64,000 nucleotides of DNA from Achromobacter pestifer (GCF_902859625.1 NZ_CADIJX010000001.1:1178001-1242000); one strand, 5' to 3'. Shown: positions 1 through 9,357, counted from the first letter of the stretch. Translations and numbers: made by a program. The notes: a model not told the origin generated them from the letters alone.

Positions 1-591
1 TTCGGACTTGCTGAGCATCCTGGCGTCGTATCCGAACACCTCGCGCATCACGCGCGCCTCATTTTCCAGAAATCCCATCTTCTTCTGGCGGTGAGCGGTG
101 TACAGATGGCCGCCCGGTTGCGCGTCGCAATCCACCTGCGCAACCAGACTTTTCCAATACTCAAAGCCTTCGCGGATTTCCGCGTCCAGGCGTTTGGCCG
201 TGTCCAGGCCCCAGCGTTCGATCCACTGCGACCGGTACAACCGCCCCGATGCATTCTGCCCCTGGCCACCATTGCGGCTGGTGCAGCCCCAAACGACGCG
301 GTTGGCTTCCAGCACGACTGCGCGCACGCCAAAATCCCGCGCCAGGGTCAACGCGGTCGACAGGCCGGTAAAGCCCGACCCCACGATCACCACATCTGCG
401 TCGACGTCGCCCTGAATGGGCCCATCGTCCTGCGGCGGTTCGCCGGCGCTGGCGACCCAGTAGGTGGGCGCGTAGTCTTGCCCTCGGCCGGGCGCCGAGA
501 CCAATGGGTCATAGGTCGGGTTATAGGCGCTGACGCCCGGGGTAGCCGCGCGCGGCGGCAGCGAGGTGTCGAAGGGCATTTGCGTATCCAT
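1..591 (-). CDS. tauY: FAD-dependent amine oxidoreductase, TauY-like taurine dehydrogenase large subunit (3' end cut by window)
   Basis: An open minus-strand frame starts with ATG at 591, behind an AGGAAA stretch, and runs off the left edge, so only the first 197 codons are present. Around residue 68 it has a Rossmann FAD-binding motif (VVIVGSGFTGLS), followed by the DAO-family pattern WGCTSRNGGQGQNASG. This resembles gamma-glutamylputrescine oxidase and, more specifically, the large subunit of taurine dehydrogenase, which oxidises taurine to sulfoacetaldehyde plus ammonia. The upstream small NTF2-fold gene and the nearby xsc and pta support that reading. The DAO/FAD family is clear; the taurine specificity is inferred from context and from memory of TauY. 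A gamma-glutamylputrescine-oxidase-like enzyme for another amine remains possible. Confidence 0.7.
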   Translation of the reverse strand, partial: MDTQMPFDTSLPPRAATPGVSAYNPTYDPLVSAPGRGQDYAPTYWVASAGEPPQDDGPIQGDVDADVVIVGSGFTGLSTALTLARDFGVRAVVLEANRVVWGCTSRNGGQGQNASGRLYRSQWIERWGLDTAKRLDAEIREGFEYWKSLVAQVDCDAQPGGHLYTAHRQKKMGFLENEARVMREVFGYDARMLSKSE

Positions 592-606
592 GCTTCGAAT
601 CCGTTT

Positions 607-628
607 CCTGGGTGTGTCCTGGGTGTGT
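607..628. repeat. tandem 11-bp direct repeat
   Basis: The unit cctgggtgtgt occurs twice head to tail between the TauX-like and TauY-like genes. It lies just upstream of the ribosome-binding region of the FAD oxidoreductase. No function is evident. Confidence 0.5.
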
Positions 629-678
629 TCGGGGGGTGCCCCGGGTATCCCTTTCGTGGCCCCTGGCCGGGTGGCGTC

Positions 679-1071
679 TCAGGCCCGAGCGGGCAAGGCC
701 GGCCGCTGTTTGCGGAAGGCATTCTTCACATGGATCTTTCCATCCTGGAACGTGAAGACATCGACCATGTCGGCCTCTACCCGCGAGCCGTCGGCGGCGG
801 TGCCGGTGAACGTGCATTCAGACACGCCACGATCGCCCGCCACCCAATGCCGGCCGTTGTTCCATTGCGCGTCGGGAAAATTCTTCCACGCCGCCGTGAA
901 GGCCATGCGTACCGCTTCCGTGCCCGTATGCCGGCTGCCGCAGGCTTGTGGGCCGCCCACGGTCTCGAACACGCAGTCCTCGCTCATGAAGCTCATCAAG
1001 GCATCGATATCGTGGCGGTTCCAGGCGGCCGCGAATTCGGCCAGCATCTCCACGGTGACGGTCTTTTGCAT
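679..1071 (-). CDS. tauX: NTF2/SnoaL-fold protein, TauX-like taurine dehydrogenase small subunit
   Basis: This 130-aa protein has the cone-shaped NTF2/SnoaL pattern: an N-terminal helix with AAWNRHDIDALMSFM, then a beta-rich half with GDRGVSECTFTGTAADG and DVFTFQDGKI. ATG at 1071 is chosen over the in-frame TTG six bases upstream because an AGGAGGG ribosome site lies six bases before the ATG. Small NTF2-fold proteins can be enzymes or partner subunits. Here the gene directly precedes a DAO-type FAD enzyme, as I recall for TauX/TauY taurine dehydrogenase, and sits in the same strand run as xsc and pta. The fold is fairly certain; the subunit role is inferred. Confidence 0.65.
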   Translation of the reverse strand: MQKTVTVEMLAEFAAAWNRHDIDALMSFMSEDCVFETVGGPQACGSRHTGTEAVRMAFTAAWKNFPDAQWNNGRHWVAGDRGVSECTFTGTAADGSRVEADMVDVFTFQDGKIHVKNAFRKQRPALPARA

Positions 1072-1181
1072 TGCCAACCCTCCTATAGACGCCGGCGCGG
1101 CGTGCGCCCGCGTTCAGGATCCAAGGTAAGTGAGCGGCCAGGCAGGGTCTAGAACCAGAAACGGGAAATCGCTTGCACCAG

Positions 1182-2165
1182 TCAGGCCGTGGCGGGCGCA
1201 AGCATCTTGGATACTTGCGCTGGATCAATGGCGCCGCGCAAACCGATGAACACCAAGCCCGGTGTCTCTAACTGGCGCGGAGCCACGGCCTGCGTGTCGT
1301 ATCGCACGCGGCGCCCGGCCCATTGCACCAGCACCACGCCATGCCGATCCGTGCGGACCCAGCCCTTGGCTCTTAGCAACTGCCTAGGCATCTGCCTGAG
1401 CTGCCCGGCCAGTTGATCCGCGTTCAGTAGCGCCGGGGCCTGCCAGAGCCAGCTTTGAAAAGGATGGTCGGGTTCCTTGCCGGGTGCGGCGTGATGATGC
1501 GCGACATGGCCGCATGCCCCGTGGGTGCAATCATCCGTGCATTCCTGGGCCGCAGCCTCTGGCAAGGTCTCGCCAGACAGATAGCGCAAATCCAGGCGCC
1601 CTTCCCGCGTGTCCACCATGGCCGCGCCCTGCGTGACCTGCCGCAGCCAGTACCGCACCGACAACAACGCTTCGGGCGTCACCAGGTCGGTCTTGTTCAG
1701 CACCAGCAGATCGGCCGCCCGCAACTGCCGTTCAATCGTGTCGCTTAGCAGAGGATCGGCCGCCAAGGTCCGCACTTGGGCCGCATCCGCCAGTACCACT
1801 ATGCCTTCCAGTTGCAGCATCGGATCACACATGCCGACCTGCGCAATCCTGGACGGATCCGATACGCCGCTGGCTTCGATCACGATCCATTCCGGCAATG
1901 GATCCAGCGCCAGCACACGCGCCAATGCGTCGTCCAGCCCGCCAGCCATCGAACAGCAGACGCAGCCATTGGCCAACCGGATCACCTCGTCCGCGCGCTG
2001 CGAAATCAGGCCGGCATCGATATCGATGGGTCCGAAGTCGTTGACCAGCACCGCAGCCCGCCGGCGGCTGGTGCTTAGCACGTGATTGAGCAAGGTCGTC
2101 TTGCCCGCGCCCAGGAAGCCGCCCACCACCGTCAGCGGAATGCGCGCCGCGCCAGCGTCCGCCAT
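1182..2165 (-). CDS. G3E-family GTPase (CobW/COG0523 metallochaperone type)
   Basis: The 327-aa product has a P-loop GFLGAGKTT (residues 16-24), the COG0523 metal-binding CxCC motif (GCVCC, 67-71), a LNKTDL guanine-specificity motif, and a Cys/His-rich stretch in the middle (CTDDCTHGACGH then HHH) typical of metal insertion GTPases. The C-terminal CobW domain follows. ATG at 2165 is preferred; it begins one base after the stop of the amidohydrolase, so the two are probably translationally coupled. COG0523 proteins deliver Zn, Co or other metals to client enzymes. The coupled metal-dependent amidohydrolase is the obvious candidate client, but that is inference. Confidence 0.85.
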   Translation of the reverse strand: MADAGAARIPLTVVGGFLGAGKTTLLNHVLSTSRRRAAVLVNDFGPIDIDAGLISQRADEVIRLANGCVCCSMAGGLDDALARVLALDPLPEWIVIEASGVSDPSRIAQVGMCDPMLQLEGIVVLADAAQVRTLAADPLLSDTIERQLRAADLLVLNKTDLVTPEALLSVRYWLRQVTQGAAMVDTREGRLDLRYLSGETLPEAAAQECTDDCTHGACGHVAHHHAAPGKEPDHPFQSWLWQAPALLNADQLAGQLRQMPRQLLRAKGWVRTDRHGVVLVQWAGRRVRYDTQAVAPRQLETPGLVFIGLRGAIDPAQVSKMLAPATA

Positions 2166-2166
2166 A

Positions 2167-3822
2167 TCAAACGCCTTCCAGGGCCAGCGGCCTGCCGCCG
2201 ACGACGGTGCCCAGCACCGCCACATCTTTCAGCTGGGCGGGGGGCACGGCGGTGGGGTCGTCTTCCAGCACGCAGAAGTCCGCGTACTTGCCAACTTCGA
2301 TGGAACCGACCAGATGATCCATGTGCAGGGTGTAGGCCGCGCCCAGCGTGACGGCATGCAGCGCCGCGTCCACACTGATCCGCTCGGACTCGCCCAGGAT
2401 GCGGCCCGAAGCGGTCTGCCGATTGACCGCGCACCAGGCGGTGAACAACGGCCCAAGCGGTGTGATCGGCGCATCGGAGTGGATCGAAAACGGTACGCCT
2501 GCCCGCGCAGCCGACGCGCAGGCGTCCATGCGGTTGGCGCGATCCGGCCCCATGGTGAGCGCGTGATGGGCATCGCCCCAGTAGTAGATATGATTGGCGA
2601 ACAGGTTGGCGCACATGCCCAGACTGGCCATCCGGCGGAACTGCGCCGCATCGGCCATCTGGCAATGCTGCAAGGTGTGGCGGTGATCGCGGCGCGGAGT
2701 CCGGCGCAAGGCCAGGTCCACGGCTTCGATCGCCCGCTGCGTGGCTTCATCCCCATTGGTATGGATGTGCAACTGCACGCCCGCATCGTGATAGGCCTGG
2801 ACAGTTTGGTCCAGTTCCGCCGGTGCGATCACCCAGATGCCGTTGGGTGCACCGTTGTAGTAACCCGGCCAGCGCACTCGGGCGGTGAAGCCCTGTATCG
2901 ATCCATCCACCACCAACTTGACCATGCCCAGGTGCAACTTGTCATGGTTCAGCCGCTTGGCGGCCGCCAGTTTTTCCAGGCAACGCGCCGGATCCCCTGC
3001 ATACGTCAGCGCCGACGCCGCAGGTACGATGCGCACCGGATAGTCGGCTTCCGCGGTAATGCGCGCCAAGGTGGCCACGCCCTCGTCCCCCAGTTCGTTG
3101 ACCAAATCCGTCGCGGTGGTGACGCCCGCCCACTGCGCCACCTTGCCGAACATGCGCAACCCGTCTTCTGACAGCCCCACCGTGCGGAACGGACTGCCGA
3201 TCAGGCGCATCACCGGGAACATGGCCGCGAATTCGCAGAGCTCGCCGCTGGGCCGGCCATCGTCCATCCGCGTCACGCCTTCGATATCCGTATCGCGATC
3301 GATGCCAGCGCGAGCCAGCATCGGCGTGTTCACATTCATCAAGTGCATGCTGGCGTGCATGATGACGACCGGCCGCGTCGCGGACACCTTGTCCAAATCC
3401 TGGACTCGCATGCGCTGCCCATCGAAGAAGATCGGGTCAAAGCCCCAGCCAATCAGCGTTTCGCCAGCCGGCAAGGCGCGCTCGGCTTCGCGCAACCGGT
3501 CAGCCACGGCGTCAAAGCTCTTCAATCCATCCCACAGGCGTCCATCAGGGCCGCGACGGTCGTAGTAGCCCACGTACACGAACTTCCACATGCCGCCTTC
3601 CGGCAGATGGCAGTGACCTTCCACCAAGCCAGGCATCAACACCTTGCCCGCGTAGCGCTCGTCCAGTTCCGCCGGCCCCCAGCCAGTCAGGTCTTCCCTG
3701 CTGCCCACTCCCAGGATGCGTCCGTCGCGAACCGCCACATGGGTCGCGCGCGGCTGCGCGGGATTCATGGTCAGGATGCTGCGGGCGGCGTAGATCGTCG
3801 TCTTGCCTTGAGGCGAGGTCAT
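2167..3822 (-). CDS. amidohydrolase family 3 protein (YtcJ-like)
   Basis: A 551-aa amidohydrolase superfamily member. An N-terminal beta-sandwich segment leads into the metal-binding HxH (GHCHLP, His70/His72), further TIM-barrel motifs follow (IHTNGDEATQRA, HTLQHCQMA), and a late IHSDAPITPL motif carries the active-site Asp. The family hydrolyses amide, ester or ring C-N bonds, and YtcJ-type substrates are mostly unknown. ATG at 3822 follows AAGGA. It lies 25 bases after the ABC ATPase gene and is coupled to the G3E GTPase gene. Its place in a peptide-type transporter operon beside taurine genes suggests it cleaves an imported amide or conjugate. That is inference only. Confidence 0.85.
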   Translation of the reverse strand: MTSPQGKTTIYAARSILTMNPAQPRATHVAVRDGRILGVGSREDLTGWGPAELDERYAGKVLMPGLVEGHCHLPEGGMWKFVYVGYYDRRGPDGRLWDGLKSFDAVADRLREAERALPAGETLIGWGFDPIFFDGQRMRVQDLDKVSATRPVVIMHASMHLMNVNTPMLARAGIDRDTDIEGVTRMDDGRPSGELCEFAAMFPVMRLIGSPFRTVGLSEDGLRMFGKVAQWAGVTTATDLVNELGDEGVATLARITAEADYPVRIVPAASALTYAGDPARCLEKLAAAKRLNHDKLHLGMVKLVVDGSIQGFTARVRWPGYYNGAPNGIWVIAPAELDQTVQAYHDAGVQLHIHTNGDEATQRAIEAVDLALRRTPRRDHRHTLQHCQMADAAQFRRMASLGMCANLFANHIYYWGDAHHALTMGPDRANRMDACASAARAGVPFSIHSDAPITPLGPLFTAWCAVNRQTASGRILGESERISVDAALHAVTLGAAYTLHMDHLVGSIEVGKYADFCVLEDDPTAVPPAQLKDVAVLGTVVGGRPLALEGV

Positions 3823-3847
3823 CGAAGATTCCTTCTGAAGGTTGGGT

Positions 3848-4873
3848 TCAGCCCGGAAGCGGCGTCACCAGAACGCCGTCGCGGACTTCCACAAAATGGC
3901 AGGCCACGCGGTGGCCGGGCACGACTTCACGCAATTCGGGTTCGCGCGCGGAACAGGCAGGCTGCGCGGCCGGACATCGCCCTGCGAAACGGCAACCCGG
4001 CGGCGGATTGACGGGGCTGGGCGGATCGCCCATCAGCCGCACGCGGCGCGCGGCCGATTCACGCCCACCCTTGACGGTAGGCACGGCCGACATCAGCGCG
4101 ACGCTATAGGGATGCAGCGGGCGGGTGAAGAAGGCGCGGCGTGACCCTTGTTCAATGATCTTGCCCAGGTACATCACGGCAATGTCGTCACAGATGTGCT
4201 CAACCACGGCCATGTCGTGCGAAATAAACAGGAACGACTGCCCCTGTTCGCGCTGGATCTTGCGCAGCAGGTTCAGAATCTGCGCTCGGATGGCAATGTC
4301 CAGCGCCGACACGGGTTCGTCGCAGACGATCAGGTCAGGGGCGCTGGCCAATGCACGCGCCACGTTCAGCCGTTGCCGCTGCCCGCCGGAAAACTGGTGC
4401 GGGAACAACTGGCGCTGTTCGGGCCGCAACCCCACCAGTTCAAACATTTTTGCCACCCGCGCCTCGCGCCCGCCCGGCGGATCAATCCGCATCAGATCCA
4501 GGGGCGCCCGCACGATGTCCTCTGCGCGCTGGCGCGGGTTCAGCGACGAATACGGATCCTGGAACACCAACTGCAACCGGCGGCGCATCTGCCGCAACGA
4601 CGATCCGCCCAAAGCGGTCAGGTCGGTGCCGTCGAAGTGGATGGAGCCCCCCGTCGGGTCCGCCAGGCGCAGCACGGACAAGGCCGTGGTGGTTTTGCCC
4701 GAACCCGATTCGCCCACGATCGCCAAGGTGCGGCCGCGCGCCAGATCGAACGACACGCCGTCAACGGCCTTGACGACGATGGGCTTGCCATCGCGCCCTC
4801 GGCCGCCCACCGGAAAGTGCACGGCCAGGTCTCGCACCGAAAGCAAAGCAGGAACGTGCGGCTGCGCCGTCAT
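3848..4873 (-). CDS. dipeptide/oligopeptide ABC transporter ATPase (DppF/OppF type)
   Basis: The 341-aa ATPase shows Walker A GESGSGKTT (54-62), Q-loop FQDPYSSLNP, signature SGGQRQR (from 162), Walker B LIVCDEP (181-187) and the switch His in FISHDM. The C-terminal oligopeptide-transporter extension has clustered Cys (GCRFAGRCPAAQPAC). ATG at 4873 overlaps the stop of the partner ATPase by four bases (ATGA), which fixes the start. It pairs with the DppD-like protein to energise import through the two permeases encoded upstream. Confidence 0.92.
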   Translation of the reverse strand: MTAQPHVPALLSVRDLAVHFPVGGRGRDGKPIVVKAVDGVSFDLARGRTLAIVGESGSGKTTTALSVLRLADPTGGSIHFDGTDLTALGGSSLRQMRRRLQLVFQDPYSSLNPRQRAEDIVRAPLDLMRIDPPGGREARVAKMFELVGLRPEQRQLFPHQFSGGQRQRLNVARALASAPDLIVCDEPVSALDIAIRAQILNLLRKIQREQGQSFLFISHDMAVVEHICDDIAVMYLGKIIEQGSRRAFFTRPLHPYSVALMSAVPTVKGGRESAARRVRLMGDPPSPVNPPPGCRFAGRCPAAQPACSAREPELREVVPGHRVACHFVEVRDGVLVTPLPG

Positions 4874-5868
4874 GAAGCCTCCTGATAGAGCCAACAGGCC
4901 ACGTCCTGGCCCTCGGCCACGCGCACCAGCGGCGGGAATTCGCTGCGGCAGCGCGCAACGGCCTGGCCGCAACGTTCCAGAAAAGGACAACCCACCCCTC
5001 GGTCCCACACCGACGGCACCACGCCGGGAATCTCAGGCAAATCGGGGCGAATATCGTTGGGTTCGCGGTCCAGCTCAGGCAGACAGGCGATCAGCCCCTG
5101 CGTGTACGGATGCCGGGGATGCGCCAGAATCTGCCGCACGCCGCCCTGCTCCACGACCCGTCCGCCATACATGACGACCACGCGGTCGGCCATTTCCGAT
5201 ACCGCGCCCATATCATGGGTGATCAACAGCACTGCCGTCCCGCGTCGCGCCTGCTGTTCGCGCAACAGATCGAAAATCTGCGCTTGCACGGTGACGTCCA
5301 GCGCTGTGGTCGGCTCGTCAGCGATCAGCACATCCGGATCACAGGCCAAGGCGATGGCGATCATCACCCGCTGACGCATGCCGCCGGACATCTGGTGCGG
5401 GTAGTCGTCCACGCGGCGTTCGGGCACCGGAATGCCCACCGACTTCAGCATCTCGATGGCGCGCGCCCGGGCCAGCGCCTTGCTCAGCCCCTGGTGCAAG
5501 CGCAGCGGTTCGGCGATCTGATCGCCAACCGTGTACACGGGATTCAGCGCGGTCATGGGTTCCTGGAAGATCATCGAGATCTTGTTGCCACGCACCTGCC
5601 GCATGGCCTCATCATCGTGCTGCGCCAAGTCCGTGCCGGACAAGCGCACTGTGCCCGCACCGATCCGGCCCAAGGCCGGGATCAGCCGCATGATCGCCAG
5701 CGCCGTCATGCTCTTGCCGCAGCCGGATTCGCCGACCAGGCACAGGGTCTCGCCCGGACGTAGGTCGAAGCTGACCTCGCTTAACACCTCGGCCACACGC
5801 CCCCGCGTGCGGAACTCCAGGCTTAGCGCCTGCACTTCCAGGACCGGTGCCTGCATGCGCGCGTTCAT
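4870..5868 (-). CDS. dipeptide/oligopeptide ABC transporter ATPase (DppD/OppD type)
   Basis: The 332-aa ATPase has Walker A GESGCGKS (46-53), Q-loop FQEPMTALNP, signature SGGMRQR, Walker B with the sequence VLIADEPTTALD, and H-loop ITHDMG. The C-terminal extension has the CPFLERC cysteine pattern usual for OppD/DppD. It overlaps both neighbours by four bases (ATGA at each end), so it belongs to a tightly translated five-gene transporter operon. The substrate cannot be read from the ATPases. Confidence 0.92.
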   Translation of the reverse strand: MNARMQAPVLEVQALSLEFRTRGRVAEVLSEVSFDLRPGETLCLVGESGCGKSMTALAIMRLIPALGRIGAGTVRLSGTDLAQHDDEAMRQVRGNKISMIFQEPMTALNPVYTVGDQIAEPLRLHQGLSKALARARAIEMLKSVGIPVPERRVDDYPHQMSGGMRQRVMIAIALACDPDVLIADEPTTALDVTVQAQIFDLLREQQARRGTAVLLITHDMGAVSEMADRVVVMYGGRVVEQGGVRQILAHPRHPYTQGLIACLPELDREPNDIRPDLPEIPGVVPSVWDRGVGCPFLERCGQAVARCRSEFPPLVRVAEGQDVACWLYQEAS

Positions 5869-6767
5869 GACCGCCCCCGTGACGTGGGATTGAGCGCGTC
5901 GTTCAGGCCGTCACCGATCATGCTGACGGCCAGCACGGTCAGGAAGATGGCAGCGCCCGGCAGTGTCACCGCCCACCATGCCGTCAGGATGTAGGGGCGG
6001 TTGCTGCCGATCATCAGCCCCCAGCTCATGATGTTGGGATCACCCAGCCCCAGGAACGACAGGCCCGCTTCAAACAGGATGGCAGTGCCGATGGCCAGGG
6101 TGGCCGACACGATCAGCGGGGCCAGCGCGTTGGGCAAGATCACGCGCCAGATGATGCGGGCGTCGCCTGCGCCGATCACGCGCTCGGCCAGCACGTATTC
6201 CCGCCGCTTCAAGCGCAGGAACTCGCCTCGCGCCAACCGCGCCGTACCGGTCCAGCTGACGACCCCGATCGCCACCGCGATGGTGGCAAGCGACGGCGTG
6301 AACAGCGTCACCAGCACCATGGCGAAGAGCAAGGTGGGCAGCACCTGGAAGAATTCCGTGATGCGCATCAGCGTCTCGTCGACCCAGCCGCCGTAATAGC
6401 CGGCCAGTGCGCCAACCGTCAGGCCGATGGCCATCGACAACACCGCAGCCACCACGCCAACCAGCAAGGTCGCGCGGCCGCCATAGATCATGCCGGTCAG
6501 CACATCGCGGCCCAGATAATCGGTGCCCAGCAGCATGTCGCCACCCGGTGGTTCCATCGGCGCGCTGGCGATTTCAAACGGATCCGCCTGCATCAGCATC
6601 GGGCCGAAGATCGTCATCGCCAGAATCGCCGTCAACAGCAACACGCCCAGCATCGCCGAAGGATTGCGGGCGAACACCCGCAGTGCCTCGTAGGACTGCC
6701 GTGCTGGCGCGCGGGAGGTCGTGCCGGCCGCCGCGGCAAGGGGAATGGCGGAAGGTGCTTGACTCAT
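5865..6767 (-). CDS. dipeptide-type ABC transporter permease (DppC type)
   Basis: The 300-aa inner-membrane permease has the N-terminal OppC_N segment (NPSAMLGVLLL then LMQADPFEIA), about six hydrophobic segments, and the ABC-permease EAA loop (ERVIGAGDARIIWRVILPN). It ends with GDGLNDALNP, the common DppC/OppC tail. ATG at 6767 overlaps the DppB-type stop by four bases; longer in-frame starts lie inside the neighbouring gene and are rejected. Confidence 0.92.
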   Translation of the reverse strand: MSQAPSAIPLAAAAGTTSRAPARQSYEALRVFARNPSAMLGVLLLTAILAMTIFGPMLMQADPFEIASAPMEPPGGDMLLGTDYLGRDVLTGMIYGGRATLLVGVVAAVLSMAIGLTVGALAGYYGGWVDETLMRITEFFQVLPTLLFAMVLVTLFTPSLATIAVAIGVVSWTGTARLARGEFLRLKRREYVLAERVIGAGDARIIWRVILPNALAPLIVSATLAIGTAILFEAGLSFLGLGDPNIMSWGLMIGSNRPYILTAWWAVTLPGAAIFLTVLAVSMIGDGLNDALNPTSRGRS

Positions 6768-7732
6768 GATGTCTTGATCCTGGGGTCGATCAGGCGGTAG
6801 GCCAGATCGGTAAGCTGATTCATCACCACCACCAGCAACGATGCGAACAGCAGGATGCCAAGCAAGGTCGGATAGTCGCGCCGAAGCACGGAATCGAACG
6901 CCAACCTTCCCAGCCCCGGCCAGTTGAATACCGTCTCCACCAGGATCGCGCCCGCCAGCACATTGCCAAACTGCAAACCCAACATGGTCACGACAGGCAG
7001 CACACCGTTGCGCAGGGCGTGCTTGTACAGGACCAGGCGTTCGGGCAAGCCCTTGGCCCGTGCGGTGCGGATGTAGTCGGCGGAAAGCGCTTCCATCACG
7101 CTGGCGCGCGCCAGACGGCTGTATTGCGCCAGGTATACGAACGCCAGCGTGAAGGCCGGCAGCACCAGATGGTGCAGCACGTCCATCACCCCTGCCCATC
7201 CGTCTTGCGGCCCGCCCGCCGAACGCATGTCGGACACGGGAAAGATCGGCAGCACAGACGCAAACAGGATGATCAGGATGATGCCCGTCCAGAACACCGG
7301 CGCCGAATAGCCCACGACGGACAGCAAAGTGATGCCTTGCGACAGCGGCCCGTTGGGCTTGCGCGCGGCCAAGGTGCCCAGCAATGTGCCCACGATGAAC
7401 GCGCTGAACACAGAGGTCACCACCAGCAGCAAGGTGGCCGGCACGCGCTCCCAGATCAACTGCGCCACCGGCACATTGAAGAAGTAGGAATAGCCCAGGT
7501 CACCGCGCAGCACCTGCGATAAGTACAGGCCCAGCTGCACCAGGAAAGGCTTGTCCAGCCCGTACTGCGTGCGCAACTGCGCCCGCAGGTCTTCGCTGAT
7601 GCCCCCCATGGAACCCGCGATGGTCTCGACGGGATCGCCGGGAGAAATATGGATCAACAGGAAATTCAGCGTCACGACGGCCAGCAGCAACAGCACGGCG
7701 TAAGCAAGACGGCGCAAGAGATAACGCAGCAT
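6764..7732 (-). CDS. dipeptide-type ABC transporter permease (DppB type)
   Basis: The 322-aa permease has a signal-anchor start (MLRYLLRRLAYAVLLLLAVV), the conserved DppB segment HISPGDPVETI, an EAA-loop (RTARAKGLPERLVLYKHALRN), and the closing YRLIDPRI. It starts 12 bases after the binding-protein gene and forms the inner-membrane channel with the DppC-type subunit. Confidence 0.92.
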   Translation of the reverse strand: MLRYLLRRLAYAVLLLLAVVTLNFLLIHISPGDPVETIAGSMGGISEDLRAQLRTQYGLDKPFLVQLGLYLSQVLRGDLGYSYFFNVPVAQLIWERVPATLLLVVTSVFSAFIVGTLLGTLAARKPNGPLSQGITLLSVVGYSAPVFWTGIILIILFASVLPIFPVSDMRSAGGPQDGWAGVMDVLHHLVLPAFTLAFVYLAQYSRLARASVMEALSADYIRTARAKGLPERLVLYKHALRNGVLPVVTMLGLQFGNVLAGAILVETVFNWPGLGRLAFDSVLRRDYPTLLGILLFASLLVVVMNQLTDLAYRLIDPRIKTS

Positions 7733-7744
7733 GGCGGCTCCGCG

Positions 7745-9322
7745 TTATTGCAGGTAGACGTCGTCCAACGGCGACAACATGCCCCAAATCCCCTCAGGCA
7801 TGCCATGGACCTTCTTGGACATCAGCGTGTGATACGGAATGACCGTCAGGAAATCGATGGGCACGTCCTCGGTCACCAGGCGCTGGAATTCGGCGTAGAG
7901 CGCGCGGCGCTTGTCAGCGTCGGTTTCTGTCCCAGCCTGCTCAAGCAGCGCATCGACCTTCGGGTTGGAATAGGACTGCGTGTTGGTCCAGATGATGTCG
8001 CGGATGTTGCTGGACAGATAGGTGCGATGCACGCCGATGACGGGATCGCCCCAGTTGAAGACGATGTCGGTGGTCATGTCGAAATCATGACTGGCGATGC
8101 GCTTGGCCCAGGTTGGGAAATCAGGCGATGCCCGGACCTGCACGGCGATGCCCACCTTCTTCAGCTGGCTGCGCAGGTACTCGGCCACGTTCTTGCCCTG
8201 CACATCGGAACCCGGCATGTAGTCCACGGTCAACGTCAGGCGCTCGCCCTTGGCATCCTTCTTGAAGCCCGCCTCTTCCAGCAACTGCTCTGACTTCTTG
8301 AGATCAAGCGGGTACTTTTTCACATCCGGCGCGGCGTAAGGACTGGTGCCGACGATCGGCCCGTCGGCGGGTGTGGCAAACCCGGCGTTCAACGCTTTCG
8401 TGATGAAGTTCTTATCGATCGCATAGGCGACAGCCTGCCTCACGCGCACGTCGTTCAACGGTTTGCGCGCCGTGTTGAACGCCAGCCAGCTCAGCGCGCC
8501 AATCCCTTCGTAGCCACGATTGGTCATGACGATGGCGGGATTGTCTTTCGCGCGCCGCAAGATGGTCGGCTCGGTCATGAAGGGCAACGCGGCAATGTCG
8601 CCCCGTTCCAGTCCGATCAGCAGATTGGTCGCGTCCGGATTGATCTTCACCACGATCCGGTCCAGATAGGGTTTGCCGGGCAGGAAGAACTTGTCGAATC
8701 GCTCCAGCACGATCTCCTGCCCCGGCTTGAACTCCTTGAACTTGAACGGACCAGACCCCACCACATCCGTTGAATTCCGGGGATGGGTCTTGAGGTCCTG
8801 TCCATCGTCGTAGATATGCTTGGGCAACACCGGCATCAGGGCCGGGGACAACGCCAGCAAGATCGCCGGATGCGGCTGGCTCATGCGCAGCACGGCCGTG
8901 TAGGGGTCGGGGGTCTCGACGGACTCCACGGGCGCGAACATGGTCTGGAACGGATGGTTCTTCTTGACCGCCATCACCGAAAAGGCCACGTCGGCGGACG
9001 TGACGGGCTTGCCGTCATGGAACAAGGCGTCTTTGCGCAAGTGCAGCGTCAAGGATTTTCCGTCGGGCGCCAGCTCCCATGATTCAGCCAGGTAGGGTTG
9101 CGGCTTCCAGTCGGCGTCGTAGCGCAGCAGGCTGGCGAACAATTGGGTGCTGGGCAGCGCGGTCGCGGTGCCCGACTGCACCGCGCCATTCAGGTGCCGT
9201 GGCACCTGCGTGGACCCCACCACCAACGTGCCTCCGGGTTTCGGCGTCTCCGCTGCCACGGCGGCGCCCGTCATCGCCATTGCCGCCAGAATCGTTGCCA
9301 AGCCTTGTCGTGCGCTGCGCAT
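7745..9322 (-). CDS. periplasmic substrate-binding protein of family 5 (peptide/nickel type)
   Basis: The 525-aa protein begins with a Sec signal peptide (cleavage near AAVAAE, about residue 23). It then shows the solute-binding family 5 layout: LAESWELAPDGKSLTLHLRK near the N terminus, PFKFKEFKPGQEIVLER, and the ALLEQAGTETDADKR region near the end. It is the first gene of the transporter operon, with AAGGGA ahead of the ATG. Family 5 proteins bind peptides, nickel complexes, opines or other amides. The amidohydrolase and TauXY-like genes downstream hint at an amide or taurine conjugate, but ligand specificity is unknown. Confidence 0.9.
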   Translation of the reverse strand: MRSARQGLATILAAMAMTGAAVAAETPKPGGTLVVGSTQVPRHLNGAVQSGTATALPSTQLFASLLRYDADWKPQPYLAESWELAPDGKSLTLHLRKDALFHDGKPVTSADVAFSVMAVKKNHPFQTMFAPVESVETPDPYTAVLRMSQPHPAILLALSPALMPVLPKHIYDDGQDLKTHPRNSTDVVGSGPFKFKEFKPGQEIVLERFDKFFLPGKPYLDRIVVKINPDATNLLIGLERGDIAALPFMTEPTILRRAKDNPAIVMTNRGYEGIGALSWLAFNTARKPLNDVRVRQAVAYAIDKNFITKALNAGFATPADGPIVGTSPYAAPDVKKYPLDLKKSEQLLEEAGFKKDAKGERLTLTVDYMPGSDVQGKNVAEYLRSQLKKVGIAVQVRASPDFPTWAKRIASHDFDMTTDIVFNWGDPVIGVHRTYLSSNIRDIIWTNTQSYSNPKVDALLEQAGTETDADKRRALYAEFQRLVTEDVPIDFLTVIPYHTLMSKKVHGMPEGIWGMLSPLDDVYLQ

Positions 9323-9357
9323 GGTTTTTCCCTTGATGGTTTGCTACACGAGCCATT

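Noticed and set aside
5865-7199. Longer version of the DppC-type permease starting at 7199
   Set aside because: The extra 144 codons run out of frame through the DppB gene; the ATG at 6767 with a four-base overlap fits the operon pattern.
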